In this document: one piece after another, positions 47,507-58,930 of the stretch
Position numbering within the stretch: position 1 is the first letter of the stretch
How the letters are laid out: each line of letters begins with the position of its first letter
Assembly: GCA_012295275.1 (NCBI GenBank)
Contig: CM022679.1
Coordinates: 13,062,915-13,126,914, forward strand
Source of the DNA: Chrysomallon squamiferum
Lineage: Eukaryota > Mollusca > Gastropoda > Neomphalida > Peltospiridae
Reading direction: 5' to 3'
Length of the DNA stretch: 64,000 nt
Translations under genes and position numbers: made by a program
The notes under the pieces: generated by a model
Told to the model about the DNA's origin: nothing
Seen by the model: the letters and a program-made list of their open reading frames with translations, nothing else
Database searches by the model: none

Positions 47507-47977
47507 CAGAGAGAAAGAGACTAACGATATTTCATACACAATAATTAAAAACCTTTGACAATACCAAATTAATTAATTATGCGTTCCAAGTTTAACAAAT
47601 ATTATTTAAACATATTTATAAATCGTACAATTACTCGACTAACCTATCAACTAAACATGACACTGTCGAAATATTCGTAGTCAGTAGAATGACAGCACGA
47701 GTATTTAACTACAGTTAGTTACCCGTACCTGATTTGTGGTTGTATTGTAGTCTGGGGTCCATGGCGGTTTCGCTAAAACAAAAGTTGTCCTGTGCATGGG
47801 CCTCAGCCCTCTGCGTCGTGTGACAGTTGTTGGAGGCGCTGATCGCAACTTCAGTCGGTCAGTGTACGCCTCGTGTCCAATTATTGGATAATGACATCCA
47901 TCCTCCGTCAACAGTGTCTTAACGACTTTGCCTTGTCCGTGTTGAAGTTTGGGGTCAAACAAAGAATCATGTTTCAT
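41528..47977 (-). CDS. Unassigned four-exon gene, about 236-residue basic Pro/Tyr-rich protein
   Basis: On the minus strand the exons are 47977-47729, 43299-43147, 42467-42266 and 41634-41528, with stop TAG at 41530-41528. Phases agree (0, 0, 1) and each junction has AG/GT. The start is set at the first ATG in the open frame (MKHDSLFDPK); the frame stays open upstream to at least 48169 but without ATG. I do not recognise the protein. It has no signal peptide or membrane segment, many Pro, Tyr, Trp and Arg residues, and short motifs such as PPWTPDYN, PTPGPSNYW and GPAWKPDNRR. These resemble loosely structured proteins of ciliary or sperm microtubules, which is only an inference. The donor of exon 2 (GTGTGT) is the least certain junction. 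The gene converges with SMG1. Confidence 0.62.
42126..42185 (+). repeat. Dispersed 58-base repeat, copy B
   Basis: Same block as 39825-39884 with a few substitutions, directly followed by an (AT)n tract. It lies in the last intron of the minus-strand gene. Confidence 0.85.
42540..42660 (-). repeat. (TTTTA)n microsatellite upstream of minus-strand exon 3
   Basis: Reads (AAAAT)n on the plus strand and T-rich in the sense of the gene; ends about 75 bases before the exon 3 acceptor. Confidence 0.93.
43363..43421 (+). repeat. (GT)n microsatellite
   Basis: Pure GT run of about 58 bases in the first intron of the minus-strand gene. Confidence 0.95.
44246..44385 (+). repeat. (AAT)n microsatellite
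   Basis: Long AAT run with few interruptions in the first intron of the minus-strand gene. Confidence 0.95.
46157..46225 (-). other. Exon-like segment in intron 1 of the minus-strand gene
   Basis: On the minus strand a good acceptor (ATTGTTTTCAG) at 46226 is followed by 69 bases and a donor GTAAAAAG. It is open in one frame, phase 1 to 1, reading NMGTWKPGLINNPVPTN. It contains ATG at 46220-46218. It does not fit the phase 0 junction between exons 1 and 2 of the surrounding gene, so it may be an alternative first exon, part of another gene, or a relic. Confidence 0.35.
47438..47500 (+). repeat. (GT)n microsatellite
   Basis: GT run of about 60 bases, 230 bases from the donor of exon 1 of the minus-strand gene. 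Confidence 0.95.
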
Positions 47978-48190
47978 TTTATCCTTTTGCTGTGTACTGC
48001 CCGAGCTAACTACATGTCCACGTCCAGAAGTAACCACGAAACCAAGTAACAGTTTAGTAGTAGATAACTCAAGCCATGCTAAATGTTGTGACCGGATAAA
48101 TTGCGGTTCATTGCACGTGGCCGCTGCACAGCAAATAATGCTTTCGTGTTGTTGCGAGTCATTATGCACAAATATAGATCCATAGAATTT
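47978..48190 (-). other. Probable 5' leader and promoter side of the minus-strand gene
   Basis: The sequence upstream of the presumed start is less AT-rich than its surroundings and stays open in the same frame to 48169. No in-frame ATG was found there, so it is more likely 5' UTR than coding. The transcription start is not visible. Confidence 0.35.
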
Positions 48191-49666
48191 TTTAATAGTC
48201 AGTTCGGTATCAAAGTAAAATGGAGATAATGAACAATATTTATGTTTGAATTTAATATCAATATATTACATATTTGTTTTATATCTATTATTTGGCACGT
48301 TTTACAAGTAATTTTGAAATATAATGGTTGTCATGGGTAGCCTTTGAAAGGCGGTAAAGTCAGATAAAGAAAGTTCCTCGGACTAATATTGTTGTTAATT
48401 TTGACTCCAGAGTTACCTCCCTTCACAGTTACTCGTGGGTTGAAGGAGTTCGTAGAAATGTAGGCTTCAAAAAATGCACTTTCCCTCAGTATGCCTGTTT
48501 TGCTATAATATATTTTCAGCGCCAGGATTTTAATTAATATTATATTTGTTTATTTAAACGCTATTTGTAGACAGAGTAGAACTGTATTCGTCAATAAATC
48601 TGAATTTAATTCTGAAATTTCATTTTCTCGAGTTCTATGCTACATTGTAACGATTGTTATATAAGCCAATTATAACCAGTTTGAATGAATATTCAGTTTT
48701 TTACTTCACTTCTTTATTATACATTATGCATTGTATATTATTATCATCCATCAAAACAAAGACTCACTCTTTACTGCATAAAATGTATATTAAATGGAAC
48801 TAACCTTTGCAATTTCCAGGAAGCGTTATTTAAATAATGCTCGTAAAAATTGGTTCAAAAATATTTTTTCAATAATAATAATAATTCATTGTGACATTAC
48901 TTTTATTATCATTTTTTTTTTTTTGATGCAAACTTTGATTATTATAGATAGATCTAAAGAATTATATGCAACAGAAATGGTTTCGCGCATATAATTTATT
49001 ATTTAGCTATATCAGTTTACCTAATAATACTTTTCTTCTCTGTATCGTCGAATGGATTTGATTATTTAATGTCTAGACGAAGATTATTTCAAACTAAATC
49101 ATTGGACTGCTGAGTAAGAAACTGCTTTAATCTGCATTGCGTCACAGTTCAAAATTAATGTTGGTTATTTTAAAAATATACTCCCATACCTCATTATAAA
49201 ATAATAAATAACTGAAATAATAATAATAATAATATATGTAATAATATAATATATAAATACATTTTTTTAAGTCATTTTAAAATAGGTGAAAGCAAAAACA
49301 AACCTTAAAAAAATATATATAAAATATAATATCAGATATTTCAAATGTGTAATTCACTTCTTTTTCGCTAATTAATTAAAGTAGTTAACTGATCACAAAA
49401 TGCACCAGGCAGGTTCTTTGAATGCAGGTTTATTTTTGTATCTGCACATTTTTAAATTTTTTATTTTTTTATTTTTTTATTTTTTTATTTTATTTTATTT
49501 TTTTTATTTTTTTTTTTTTCGCGTACGTAGTTGAAAGACATAAAACATAAAACTAACAAGCTAAAAGAAAATCTTCATAGCGCTGTAAAAATGGGCTGTC
49601 GATAAATAGATAATATAAACTATTAATAATGTTATTAACGAACTTTACATACGTTGTGAATGTCTG

Positions 49667-49730
<64 letters not shown>

Positions 49731-50540
49731 GAAACAAATCACTTCACGACAGACGAGAAATCAGTTCAGTAAAGCATCGCATGCTTCATCCTGATTAGCT
49801 GTGACAGTATATTGGTCAACTACTTGTTTGAACTAACTGCTAATGTTCTCGTTATCTTTTTTTCCATTAAAGTCAAAAGGAATCCATCTTCGTTTATCCC
49901 ACGTCTCCAGAAGCACATCAATCAACTACTGATAAATTAAGACCGGTTCATTACTGACAAACGAGTAAGACGAGTCTTGATCTAAAACAATATTTTAATG
50001 ACGAAGTGGAAAGACTTTTTAACGAACCGATAAAAAAATGTCATGTTCTGATAAAACGTATACCAGTTTCTAGAGTCTTCTTTTCATACCCTTTTCGATC
50101 TGCACGCACAAAGTATTGCTAATAAAAGTGACTTGATGAGATTCTTTCTTTGGCTGGAAACAAGCAGTGAGAATTTAACCAGGTGAACATGTGATGTCTT
50201 GTTGTACAAAAAAAGAAAAGAAAAAAAGACAACAATGATATGAGGATGTCGTAGATTCAAAGAATTTTTTTCAGATTATATAACAAAGAAAAGAAGAACA
50301 AAAACAAAAGACGGAAACAAAATGTTGACGGAGATGTAGGTGTGTTTTAGACTGTTGTATGACATTCTGATCTGGACCGGATGAAATGATGTCATCATAG
50401 GTACAATTATAAACACAGATGGTTTGCGCACTGTGGTAAGGCATCTCCATAACAATAAAATAATAATAATAATAATGATTTGGTCAGTTTAAAAAATCAA
50501 AATATGTGAGTATATTACAGAAAAAAAAAGAAGGAAAAAA
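48191..50540. other. Gap between the minus-strand gene and GPCR copy 1
   Basis: Shared upstream region of two divergently transcribed genes. It holds T-rich runs at about 49455-49520 and the (CT)n tract. No coding sequence or clear TATA box was recognised. Confidence 0.6.
49672..49728 (+). repeat. (CT)n microsatellite upstream of GPCR copy 1
   Basis: Pure CT run of about 56 bases, 810 bases before the ATG. Confidence 0.95.
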
Positions 50541-51467
50541 ATGAATTTTACTAACAGAACATATTCAGGAGCAGGATTGCCAGCATTTGTGACTTCACTG
50601 CTGATTTCCGTTATTGCTTTGCTGGTTATTGTTGGAGGTAACATCTTGACACTGGTGGCAATATGGCGCACACGAAGCTTGCAGACGATAACCAATATGT
50701 ACGTGACGTCACTCGCTCTTGCGGATCTTCTCACGGGATGTCTCGTGGTGCTGAACATGCTGCTGACGGTGGAGGTGTCGCAGGACCTGCACTACAACAA
50801 AGCGCTGTGTCTAGCGGAGCTCGTTGTCATCCTCGCCGTAGTCGGCGTTTCCGTCACCACGATGGTGACAATCGCCTTCGACAGGTACGTCTACATCGTC
50901 CATCCCATGTACTACATAAAAATAATCAACCCGCGGAGAGCGAAAGTCATCATAGTGACAACGTGGACGTTCTCCGTGTGTTCCAGTGTCTTTCCCATGT
51001 TTCACAGCAAGTGGGACCCAGCCGTGGGGTGCGTCCTGCCTCTCACCGCGCCCATCGAGTTCGTCTACAGGTTCATCGGCTCCTATTTCGCGGTGGCCAG
51101 CGTTTCGACAGGTTTCCTCTACGGGGCGATTATCAGAACGGCATGGCGGCAGAACCGCCGCGTTGCCGTGGAGATGAAGACGAACGCGTTCACGAAATCG
51201 AGCTGGAAGCTCATCAAGTTATTTCTGGTGCTGTTTGGTATCTTCTTCGTGTGCTGGACGTTCGTTGCGCTCGTGTTTGTTCTCAGTCGGTTCACGACCG
51301 CACCGCCCTGGGCTTCCTACATTTCCTTTCGTTTAATATTTGTTAACTCCGGTGCGAACTTTTTCGTCTACGCATGGATGAACAGAGATTTCCGAAATGC
51401 GTTCAAAAACATCCTTCTTCAGCGTGGAAACTGCACTCGGCACAGAAATAGCATATGGACCGTCTAG
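50541..51467 (+). CDS. Intronless class A (rhodopsin-like) orphan GPCR, copy 1 (308 aa)
   Basis: A seven-helix receptor in one exon. Visible landmarks are N-glycosylation sites at N2 and N5, Asn1.50 in GGN (residue 34), Asp2.50 in LALAD (62), Cys90 and Cys164 for the conserved disulfide, DRY at 114-116 and a basic helix 8 after TM7. Two landmarks are changed: CWxP in TM6 reads CWTF (238-241), and NPxxY in TM7 reads NFFVY (273-277). Position 3.32 is Ile, so it is not an amine receptor, and TM5 lacks the usual Pro5.50. Lack of Pro5.50 is shared with melanocortin, cannabinoid and lysophospholipid receptors, but a ligand cannot be assigned. It is related to the receptors at 54,214 and 62,716. The coding sequence is GC-richer than its flanks. 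The start follows an A-rich leader. Confidence 0.95.
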   Translation: MNFTNRTYSGAGLPAFVTSLLISVIALLVIVGGNILTLVAIWRTRSLQTITNMYVTSLALADLLTGCLVVLNMLLTVEVSQDLHYNKALCLAELVVILAVVGVSVTTMVTIAFDRYVYIVHPMYYIKIINPRRAKVIIVTTWTFSVCSSVFPMFHSKWDPAVGCVLPLTAPIEFVYRFIGSYFAVASVSTGFLYGAIIRTAWRQNRRVAVEMKTNAFTKSSWKLIKLFLVLFGIFFVCWTFVALVFVLSRFTTAPPWASYISFRLIFVNSGANFFVYAWMNRDFRNAFKNILLQRGNCTRHRNSIWTV

Positions 51468-51644
51468 GATGCAGAGAAAGTTCGTGAAGAAATTGTTGTA
51501 TCACTTCGGCATATGCTGCTGATATCGTTAAAACACATATCATAACAAGTTTTTCTGTTCTTTTTCGTGTTCTCAGTTGATGAATCACATTTTCTTACAT
51601 ACATACACCCACATAGTGTTTTATAAGTTATTTGGGTACAAACC

Positions 51645-51646
<2 letters not shown>

Positions 51647-51685
<39 letters not shown>

Positions 51686-51726
51686 AAACACACACACACA
51701 CACACACTTAAACACACACACACACA
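51647..51726 (+). repeat. (CA)n microsatellite after GPCR copy 1
   Basis: CA units with two TTAAA interruptions. Confidence 0.95.
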
Positions 51727-51791
51727 CCTATAAAATAAGCACTTATAGATACTTATACTTTCTTACATTTAGCCTATAATCCTATATTATT

Positions 51792-51910
51792 TGAGATGAC
51801 GTGGCTCACTGGTAAAGCGTTCGCTCAAGATGTCAATGTTCTGTTCTGTGACTCTCCTGTGTGTGGGATGGTGCATATAAAGCATCCCTTACTGCTAATA
51901 CAGTGGTGGT
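51792..51910 (+). mobile_element. SINE fragment with tRNA-like head
   Basis: Begins with a box A-like stretch, GACGTGGCTCACTGGTAAAG then CGTTCGCT, and continues with GTGTGGGATGGTGCATATAA and AGCATCCCTTACTGCTAATA. The head and tail blocks match the same repeat as at 14226, with the middle apparently deleted. It lies 325 bases after GPCR copy 1. Confidence 0.6.
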
Positions 51911-52559
51911 GGTGGTAGGATACCTTCATTATTGTGGATTTAACCATACGTATGCGGACATATTTACAACCATGAACAAAATGTTGAGTTTAGTTATTAG
52001 TGTCCTTTTTTTTCCCATTCCCCTATCAGGTTTATGTGTATAAAAAGATTTTTAATTAGAGTAGTAGGAGAGCTACATGTCAGACGTGTTTGATGTTTTT
52101 TGATTTATGTACATTTTTCTTCTTGTTATTTTTGTATGCATTTATCATTTTACGCAATTAAGCCTGACACTGAAAAAGATGTTGGCATTTTAACAACTGG
52201 ATCAGCTTCACCGTCTGCTTCCTTATTTTAATTGAAATCTTCTGATCATTCTGAGAAATGTGTCAGACCTACTTGCCGGCAGAATGTTTCTTTTTAAAAA
52301 AATTTTTTTTTTTTTCTTCTTCTCGACAACGCGACCTAACCTCTTTCTTTCATTTTTATTTTTTTTTTATTTTTTTTTTTTTTTTTGATATATTTTTTTT
52401 AATTAAGACCTGTAATGAGAATAGGGTAATTTTATACTTTACTTATTTTCAAACTTTCTTTGGAAAGTTAATTAATAACATGAAAACATCTGGAAATCGT
52501 TTTACTGTCACCGTAAATCTTCTTTTTTTTTTTCATTTTTTTTTTCATTTTAGTCTTCT

Positions 52560-52590
52560 TCATCATTATCTTCATCATCGTCGTCGTCGC

Positions 52591-52638
<48 letters not shown>

Positions 52639-52640
52639 TA
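52560..52640 (+). repeat. (ATC)n microsatellite
   Basis: About 18 CAT units with a few CGT interruptions between GPCR copies 1 and 2. Confidence 0.93.
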
Positions 52641-53299
52641 TTCATTAATATTTCAATTTTATGGCATCTAAACACTCAGTCCATGTGAAAATATGTGTGT
52701 ACTGACAGATTAGACACACAGAAAAAAAACAGACAGACAGACACATATAGCTAGCATCTAATTAAACTATTATGCTTCTTCATCTTCTTCAACGTTTAGA
52801 AAATTCTTTTTAAACACCAGATGCAGCAAAACACTGAAATAAACTCGATTAAACACGAGCCGACCAAATCGATACGGTAATCTCTGATATGACGGGGTTT
52901 TTTTACCTGAAAGATATTTATTTGAACAGCTGTTCACTGAAACACTGGGTTACTAGACAATCTTCTTACATCCGTATTCAAGGTTAAGGTGTTTCCGTCT
53001 TGGATAAGATCAACACTGATAATTATAATGGAGGCGGGGCAAAGGTCCGTGCCTCAAACGAACGTAGCATCTCAATTTTGTTAATGAGCGAAAGATAACA
53101 ATACTGTTTAACAAATGGCATGTACTCTTATTGCGGTTTCAGGAAATCTGCAAATTAAACCTATCTAAAGATACAGACATATGAAGGCACGCACGCGTTA
53201 TCCCGCGCACACTGTGTGTGTTAGGCTAGTCGTTCTAGCCGTATTAAAGTTATTTCCCGTGTGTTTATTGTTGTTTCGGTTAATATTGTTTTACATTTG

Positions 53300-53433
53300 T
53301 GTTACTACTGCCGCTGCCGCTGATGCTGCTTACTGCATCAGCTGTTACTATTACTACTACTGCTTCTGCCACCACCACTACCCCTGCTACCATTACTACT
53401 ACATCTATTATTGCTGCTGCTACTACTACCACA

Positions 53434-53479
<46 letters not shown>

Positions 53480-53570
53480 GTCGTAGCATTATTAGTAGCA
53501 GCGGGAGCAGTAGTATTGTTGTTGTTGTTATGGTTATTGTTATTATTATTATTATCATCATCATCATCAT
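53300..53570 (+). repeat. Mixed trinucleotide repeat block (CTG, CTA, TTA, TTG, ATC)
   Basis: About 270 bases of interrupted trinucleotide repeats that create long but meaningless open frames on both strands. Confidence 0.9.
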
Positions 53571-54213
53571 CTCTGCCTGTAAAAAATGGAATGTTTGATA
53601 AGAGATACTGCTAGTAAACTCTTGTCTTTGTTCAGATGCGGTTACGTGTTTAATAATAAAATATAAAGCATCTCTTGTTATTGATTATTATTAAACTATT
53701 ACTATTTAACGGGTTAGTCAGATGCGTTCTTCAGTAAAACATCTTCTCTTCAACAAGGACGTTTAGATGGACAGTCTGGAATAAGTTACAAAACAGAATT
53801 CTAATCTTAAGAGTGTTAACAGAATGTGTATTTTACTTGGTTTTTTGAAGCTTTTGGATTATGGAACAGTTGAATAGATCGTTTATTATTTATGAAAAAA
53901 TAGAATACGTTTAGTAAAGCAACATACAAAACAGAAGCCTGTCACAGTGGCAAAGGCAGTTAAGTGAACTGGTTGGAATTTGAAATTATGCCTGACCTCA
54001 GAAGAGAATGCGTTTGGGTACGTGGAAATTTTGAATCTGGAATTTAGAGCGGCAGAAAATAAAATATAAGGATATAACACTCATGGTAATGCTTTTTTAA
54101 ATACACAACACTGGATTTAAAAACTTTATTATTTCTAAATTCATTATAATTTGGTACAAGACTTTTAATAACAGTTCTTGAAACCGAATTTATAACATCT
54201 TAGTAAATAAAAG

Positions 54214-55179
54214 ATGGCGGACTACAGTATGCTGTATAATGTAACTCACAAAGCAGAAGAGTGTGACTTAGAAAACTCGACGGTGTCAAAGGTTCCAGAG
54301 ATGTCTGCAGTAGATGCAATGTTCACTATCATCTACTGGCTTCTTGCATTAGTCATCTGCTTCTCAAACTCCATCACCATTTTAATCGTTTGTCAAACTC
54401 GGTCACTCAGGACGATCCCTAACATGTACATCGTGACTTTAGCCGTTGCAGACTTTCTGATCGGTGTCAACCTGCCGTACTTCACCGTGACAAATTTCCC
54501 GTCCATGATGCTGTATTTTTCAACCAGACCTTATATGTGTCTGGCGCGGTATATCCTTCTATACACATTTCTCTCCAACTCTTTTCTGTGTATTTTCTGC
54601 ATCGCTTTGGATCGCTATGTGTTTATTGTGCATCCACTGAGATACAAACAAATCGTCAGCGTCCGCAGAACAAGCTGCATCATCTTCTTGACGTGGGCGC
54701 TGTCGTGTTGTTTCAGCCTCTCAGCAATCTGGAACTTCAGCTGGAACGGGAAATGCGACGTTTACAGCGTCATCAGCAGAGGATACCAACTTTACGGACT
54801 CACCCCGTTCTTGGGCATCGTCTTCATCCTGACGGCGTTGTTATACATCAGCATCACGAAGACTGCCATGAGGCAGAGAAACGCCGTGTCCAACGTGATC
54901 GTGCTGCAACCTGCCAGAGAGGAGTTCCTCAGGCGAAGCACGCTCAGGTCTATGAAGCTCTTCCTGGTTGTCTACGGAATGTTCGTCTTGTGTTGGATTC
55001 CTGCCTACGTCCAGACCATCATCGGAAACACTGTTGGCTCAACGACTCTTGCGTTTCACATCTGTTTCACTTTAGGCATATCAAATTCTGGAATCAACTT
55101 CGTTATTTATGCCTGCATGAGTAAAGAATTTAGGAAAGCTGTAAATGCATTTGCGCTTAGAAAATGTAACCTTGTTTGA
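54214..55179 (+). CDS. Intronless class A (rhodopsin-like) orphan GPCR, copy 2 (321 aa)
   Basis: The ATG sits in a strong start context (A at -3, G at +4). Landmarks are glycosylation sites at N9 and N21, Asn1.50 (52, in SN rather than GN), Asp2.50 in LAVAD (80), Cys109 and Cys181 for the disulfide, DRY at 133-135, an intact CWIP in TM6 (260-263), and NFVIY in place of NPxxY (295-299). Position 3.32 is Leu. TM5 has a Pro about 13 residues before the conserved Tyr instead of at 5.50. The tail after helix 8 is short and ends LRKCNLV; a 36-base tandem repeat spans its last codons and stop. It shares TRSLRTIPNMY with TPSLRTVPNMY of copy 3 and TRSLQTITNMY of copy 1. G-protein coupling and ligand are unknown. 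Confidence 0.95.
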   Translation: MADYSMLYNVTHKAEECDLENSTVSKVPEMSAVDAMFTIIYWLLALVICFSNSITILIVCQTRSLRTIPNMYIVTLAVADFLIGVNLPYFTVTNFPSMMLYFSTRPYMCLARYILLYTFLSNSFLCIFCIALDRYVFIVHPLRYKQIVSVRRTSCIIFLTWALSCCFSLSAIWNFSWNGKCDVYSVISRGYQLYGLTPFLGIVFILTALLYISITKTAMRQRNAVSNVIVLQPAREEFLRRSTLRSMKLFLVVYGMFVLCWIPAYVQTIIGNTVGSTTLAFHICFTLGISNSGINFVIYACMSKEFRKAVNAFALRKCNLV

Positions 55180-55262
55180 ATGCTTTCTGTGCTTAGAAAA
55201 TGTAACCTTGTTTGAATGCTTTCTGTGCTTAGAAAATGTAACCTTGTTTGAATGCTTTACGT
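55155..55262 (+). repeat. 36-base minisatellite, three copies, across the stop codon of GPCR copy 2
   Basis: Units at 55155-55190, 55191-55226 and 55227-55262 are nearly identical; the third differs near its end. The first unit contains the last codons and the stop TGA (55177-55179). The unit length is a multiple of three, so copy changes would not alter the protein end. Confidence 0.93.
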
Positions 55263-55851
55263 GCTATAAAATAAATCTGATTAATTATCTACATGGTAAG
55301 CGTTACTTATTATTTTTTTTTTTTTATTTTCAATAATTTAATTATTATTACTGTTTCATTTTGTTTTTCCTGTCATTATAGAGAGTTATGCTGAATATAT
55401 TTTCTATTCTGTTATGCAATTACCAATAACATTCTATGAAATCATGCTTTGTAAAGCACTGTCATTTTTATGTCTATACTTCTTCCAAAATGTGCATTTT
55501 TGTTTCGACGCCGCATCAGTTTCACTGCTTTGATGCGTTATGTGGTAACATTTATCACTGCGTAGGTAACTTTGGCTCAGTAAAAATGAAAACTGAAAAT
55601 AGCATACGCAAGTGATAAGATAAAACAAGCGGTAATGGAAGTACAGAATGGAGAACACACTATAAAGCTATTACACGCCTCTATTACAGTCACTGCAGCA
55701 GCTTGCACAAATATTTATGTAAAAAATGTTTATCATGCTCAGACTCTGTGTGTATATTACCTACCCATCATGATGCATGCAGTCGATCAGATTAGATGAA
55801 TGCGAGCTGAATTTGGCAGCTGTTTAATAAATAGTAATTAATTCGAAAAAT

Positions 55852-55982
<131 letters not shown>

Positions 55983-56944
55983 CCAGTGCAAAATAATGAA
56001 CGTATAATCCTTGAAACATAAGCACATATGTACATCTTCAGACTAAGAGAGTCGATCAGAATAGAAGGTAATGTTAGATAACAGTAATCTTGCACGCAAA
56101 GTATTTGAACATTTTGCAATTTTTTTTTTTAACATTATACAGTATTAAAATTTATCTATTTAATAGCTGCAATTTATACTGCCTGCAATGGGATGCAGGA
56201 AAATGAATGTGCTGCCTGGCGGTACTACATTATTTTGTAAGACATCATGGCATGTTTTTATCTAAATAAAGCTGTACCTAGCATTCTTTCGTTTTACTGT
56301 GTACTGTAACTCTTGAGATGCACTCACGCAAGATTTTTTTTAATTTTTTTTTATCTGTCTGTCTGTATGTTTATTATTGTGAGTGTGGGTATATTATAAT
56401 AAATGTACTGAATTAAGAATATTTATTGATAACTTAAAAGTTCAGATGCTTATTATCTCATTTAATTAGGAAATATCACAATTACTCAAAATTGAAGAAA
56501 ATAATTATATTCGTGAATTACTATGACACCTTTTCTATTTTTTTCCTGAAATTGATCATATCACTAAAAATAAACACAAACAAAAAAATTGATATTCGTT
56601 TTAATTTCCACATACTGTCCGAGTGCTCGACTGAGACATAATGGATCGCTTAAAAAAGAAACTTTGCCGTTAAAAGAAAAGAGTAACCCATGTATAACTT
56701 GACTAACCTACGTCAGTTGTCTACAAATTGTCGTTGTCTACAAATAAAACACGCTCTGTGCATAGCGTCTAATAATAACCTTAATTTCAAACTGTTTTAA
56801 CAAGTGATTCATTTCTAAATATTTAAGTAAATATACAGACTCTTCCGATTTGAGAACAATGCACACTTTATTCATTATTTTATAACAATCACATCGATAC
56901 GATTATTTATTATTTAAAAAAAAAAAAAAAAAAAATCCCAGGAA

Positions 56945-56998
56945 CGTCCTATCTGGTCTGAGACAAGACGCATATAAAAGAGTTCTTGTTGCTATCTG
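56945..56998 (+). mobile_element. Possible decayed SINE fragment
   Basis: CCTATCTGGTCTGAGACAAG then ACGCATATAAAAGAGTTCTT and GTTGCTA resembles the tail block of the other copies. The TATAAAA could instead be a chance TATA-like site; no gene starts nearby. Confidence 0.28.
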
Positions 56999-57396
56999 AA
57001 ATCACCTCAGCGAGTTGCGTTTCCCATCAGTGTTGAAATTAAACCTTGTGCGTGAAGCCAATATAACCCGCAGATTCAAAATATAATGTGCGCATCCTTT
57101 AATAAAACATTTGTTCCTAATCTTCCGTTATAAACATTACTGCGACTTTACAAAGGTTCTGTGTTTCCTTAAACCAGACAAGATTTGAAACGTGCCAGTC
57201 TGTGCCGATATCTTCTCGTTTGATGCCAGTTCGGATGGTGAGGGAAATAATTCTTTGGATGTGATTAGATTCACTCGACAGACTGAGTGAGGTAAGACAG
57301 TCTTCATTTCTGAAATAAAGAGAACTGCAAACGGTGAGTAGTTACAGTACAGGCTAAAACCATTGAGTATGTATGTGAGTGTGTGAGTGTGAGTGT

Positions 57397-57475
57397 GTGT
57401 GATGCGTGTGTTCGTGTGTGTGTGTGCAAATATATATGTGTGTGATGCGTGTGTTCGTGTGTGTGTGTGCAAATA

Positions 57476-57484
<9 letters not shown>
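57397..57484 (+). repeat. 44-base tandem duplication in a TG-rich block
   Basis: GATGCGTGTGTTCGTGTGTG and CAAATATATATG occur twice in a row, followed by an (AT)n run to about 57530. Confidence 0.85.
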
Positions 57485-57533
<49 letters not shown>

Positions 57534-57769
57534 CAGACATAACACACACATAACACACTCATATATACACATACATATAAATGTACATATATTGTAATAT
57601 GTTATGTTTTATGATATGTTGTTATGTTTTGTTTTGTTATATCATCATTTTTTCATTATTATTATTATTATTTTTATTAGTGTAATTGGTTTTGGTTATT
57701 AACAAAAAAGAACAATTTAATGAAAATTCATACAAGTTGAATTACATACAGTTAGACATGCATACATAC

Positions 57770-57795
57770 ACTCACACACACACACACACAGTCAT

Positions 57796-57834
<39 letters not shown>

Positions 57835-57845
57835 CACACACATGC
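57770..57845 (+). repeat. (CA)n microsatellite
   Basis: CA run with a short CATA interruption. Confidence 0.94.
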
Positions 57846-58298
57846 ATGCATGTTATGATTTCATTATCTAAGATAAACTGCACAAATTATTTTCTGTTTG
57901 AGCTTTACTAAACATTGTATACGTTGTTTGTGTAATAACATAAGCGGTTAATGATGTAGTTAATGCTATGTTATTAAAACAACTAACGAGAAACATGTGC
58001 CACGGTTATTTATACTCACGTCGTTGTAAGTCAGTATCTGGTGTGTCGAGTAACTCTCTCGTGTCGTTTTATTTTCATATTAAAATGGTTCTGTGCGAAG
58101 TAATAAAATAGAATAAAATTAAATAACGTGTTTTAAAAGCCAGCATTTGCGGATGTGTATTCGTATGTATATGTATGCTGAAATTTAGTGTTTTTGTGTA
58201 TGTATATGTATGTATATGTAGCTCTCTGTGTTGTTTTTTTCTTTCTATACATGCATACAAAATTTCATGTATATATATATGTTGTGTACATGTGTGTG

Positions 58299-58392
<94 letters not shown>
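58299..58392 (+). repeat. (GA)n microsatellite
   Basis: Pure GA run of about 92 bases. Confidence 0.96.
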
Positions 58393-58394
<2 letters not shown>

Positions 58395-58802
58395 GGTTAC
58401 CTCACACATGTTACTGGTAATTCCATATCTGATATTTTACAAAGGTAATCGTCTTGTACATGGTATAATTATCATATTGATGAACAGAATGCATTTAACC
58501 GCTATTGTCACAAGTGTTATGGTATAAAAGCAATCATTAACAGAATCAGTGGATGTTTCGTTCAAAATATAATTACACTGATGAAGTATTATACTGCGGC
58601 TTTCTGTTTAACAGGCTGGTTCGGTGTTATGTAATTATGTTAAAGTCAACTTCTGCAAAAGGTGATATCATGACATATGTCGAATATGTTGCTGTAATAA
58701 GTTTCAGTAACAACAACAATAATAATGATAATATTAACAGATAAATAAATGAAAACATGAAATAAAGAAGACTGGTATTTGCTTTAAACATACACCATGA
58801 AG

Positions 58803-58930
<128 letters not shown>

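Larger units (their letters stand above)
43300..47728 (-). other. Long first intron of the minus-strand gene
   Basis: Microsatellites and AT-rich sequence. It contains the exon-like segment at 46157-46225 and an open minus-strand stretch at 45013-45246 that looks mildly protein-like. No other supported gene. Confidence 0.5.
51911..54213. other. Gap between GPCR copies 1 and 2
   Basis: Simple repeats at 52560 and 53300, T runs at 52290-52400, and a less AT-rich stretch around 52850-53100 without a supported open frame. Confidence 0.6.

Noticed and set aside
47949-48185. Plus-strand open frame opposite exon 1 of the minus-strand gene
   Set aside because: The minus-strand frame has a proper donor and matches the phases of three further exons, so this is its antisense shadow.
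50663-51346. 227-codon open frame inside GPCR copy 1, and similar ones inside copies 2 and 3 (54537-55124, 63033-63458)
   Set aside because: They are shadow frames of GC-richer receptor genes; only the main frames show seven helices and class A motifs.
52560-52640. CRISPR-like or direct repeat array
   Set aside because: It is a (CAT)n microsatellite without spacers in an animal genome.
53181-53614. Overlapping open frames rich in Tyr, Ile, Leu or Val
   Set aside because: They are produced by interrupted trinucleotide repeats and exist on both strands at once.
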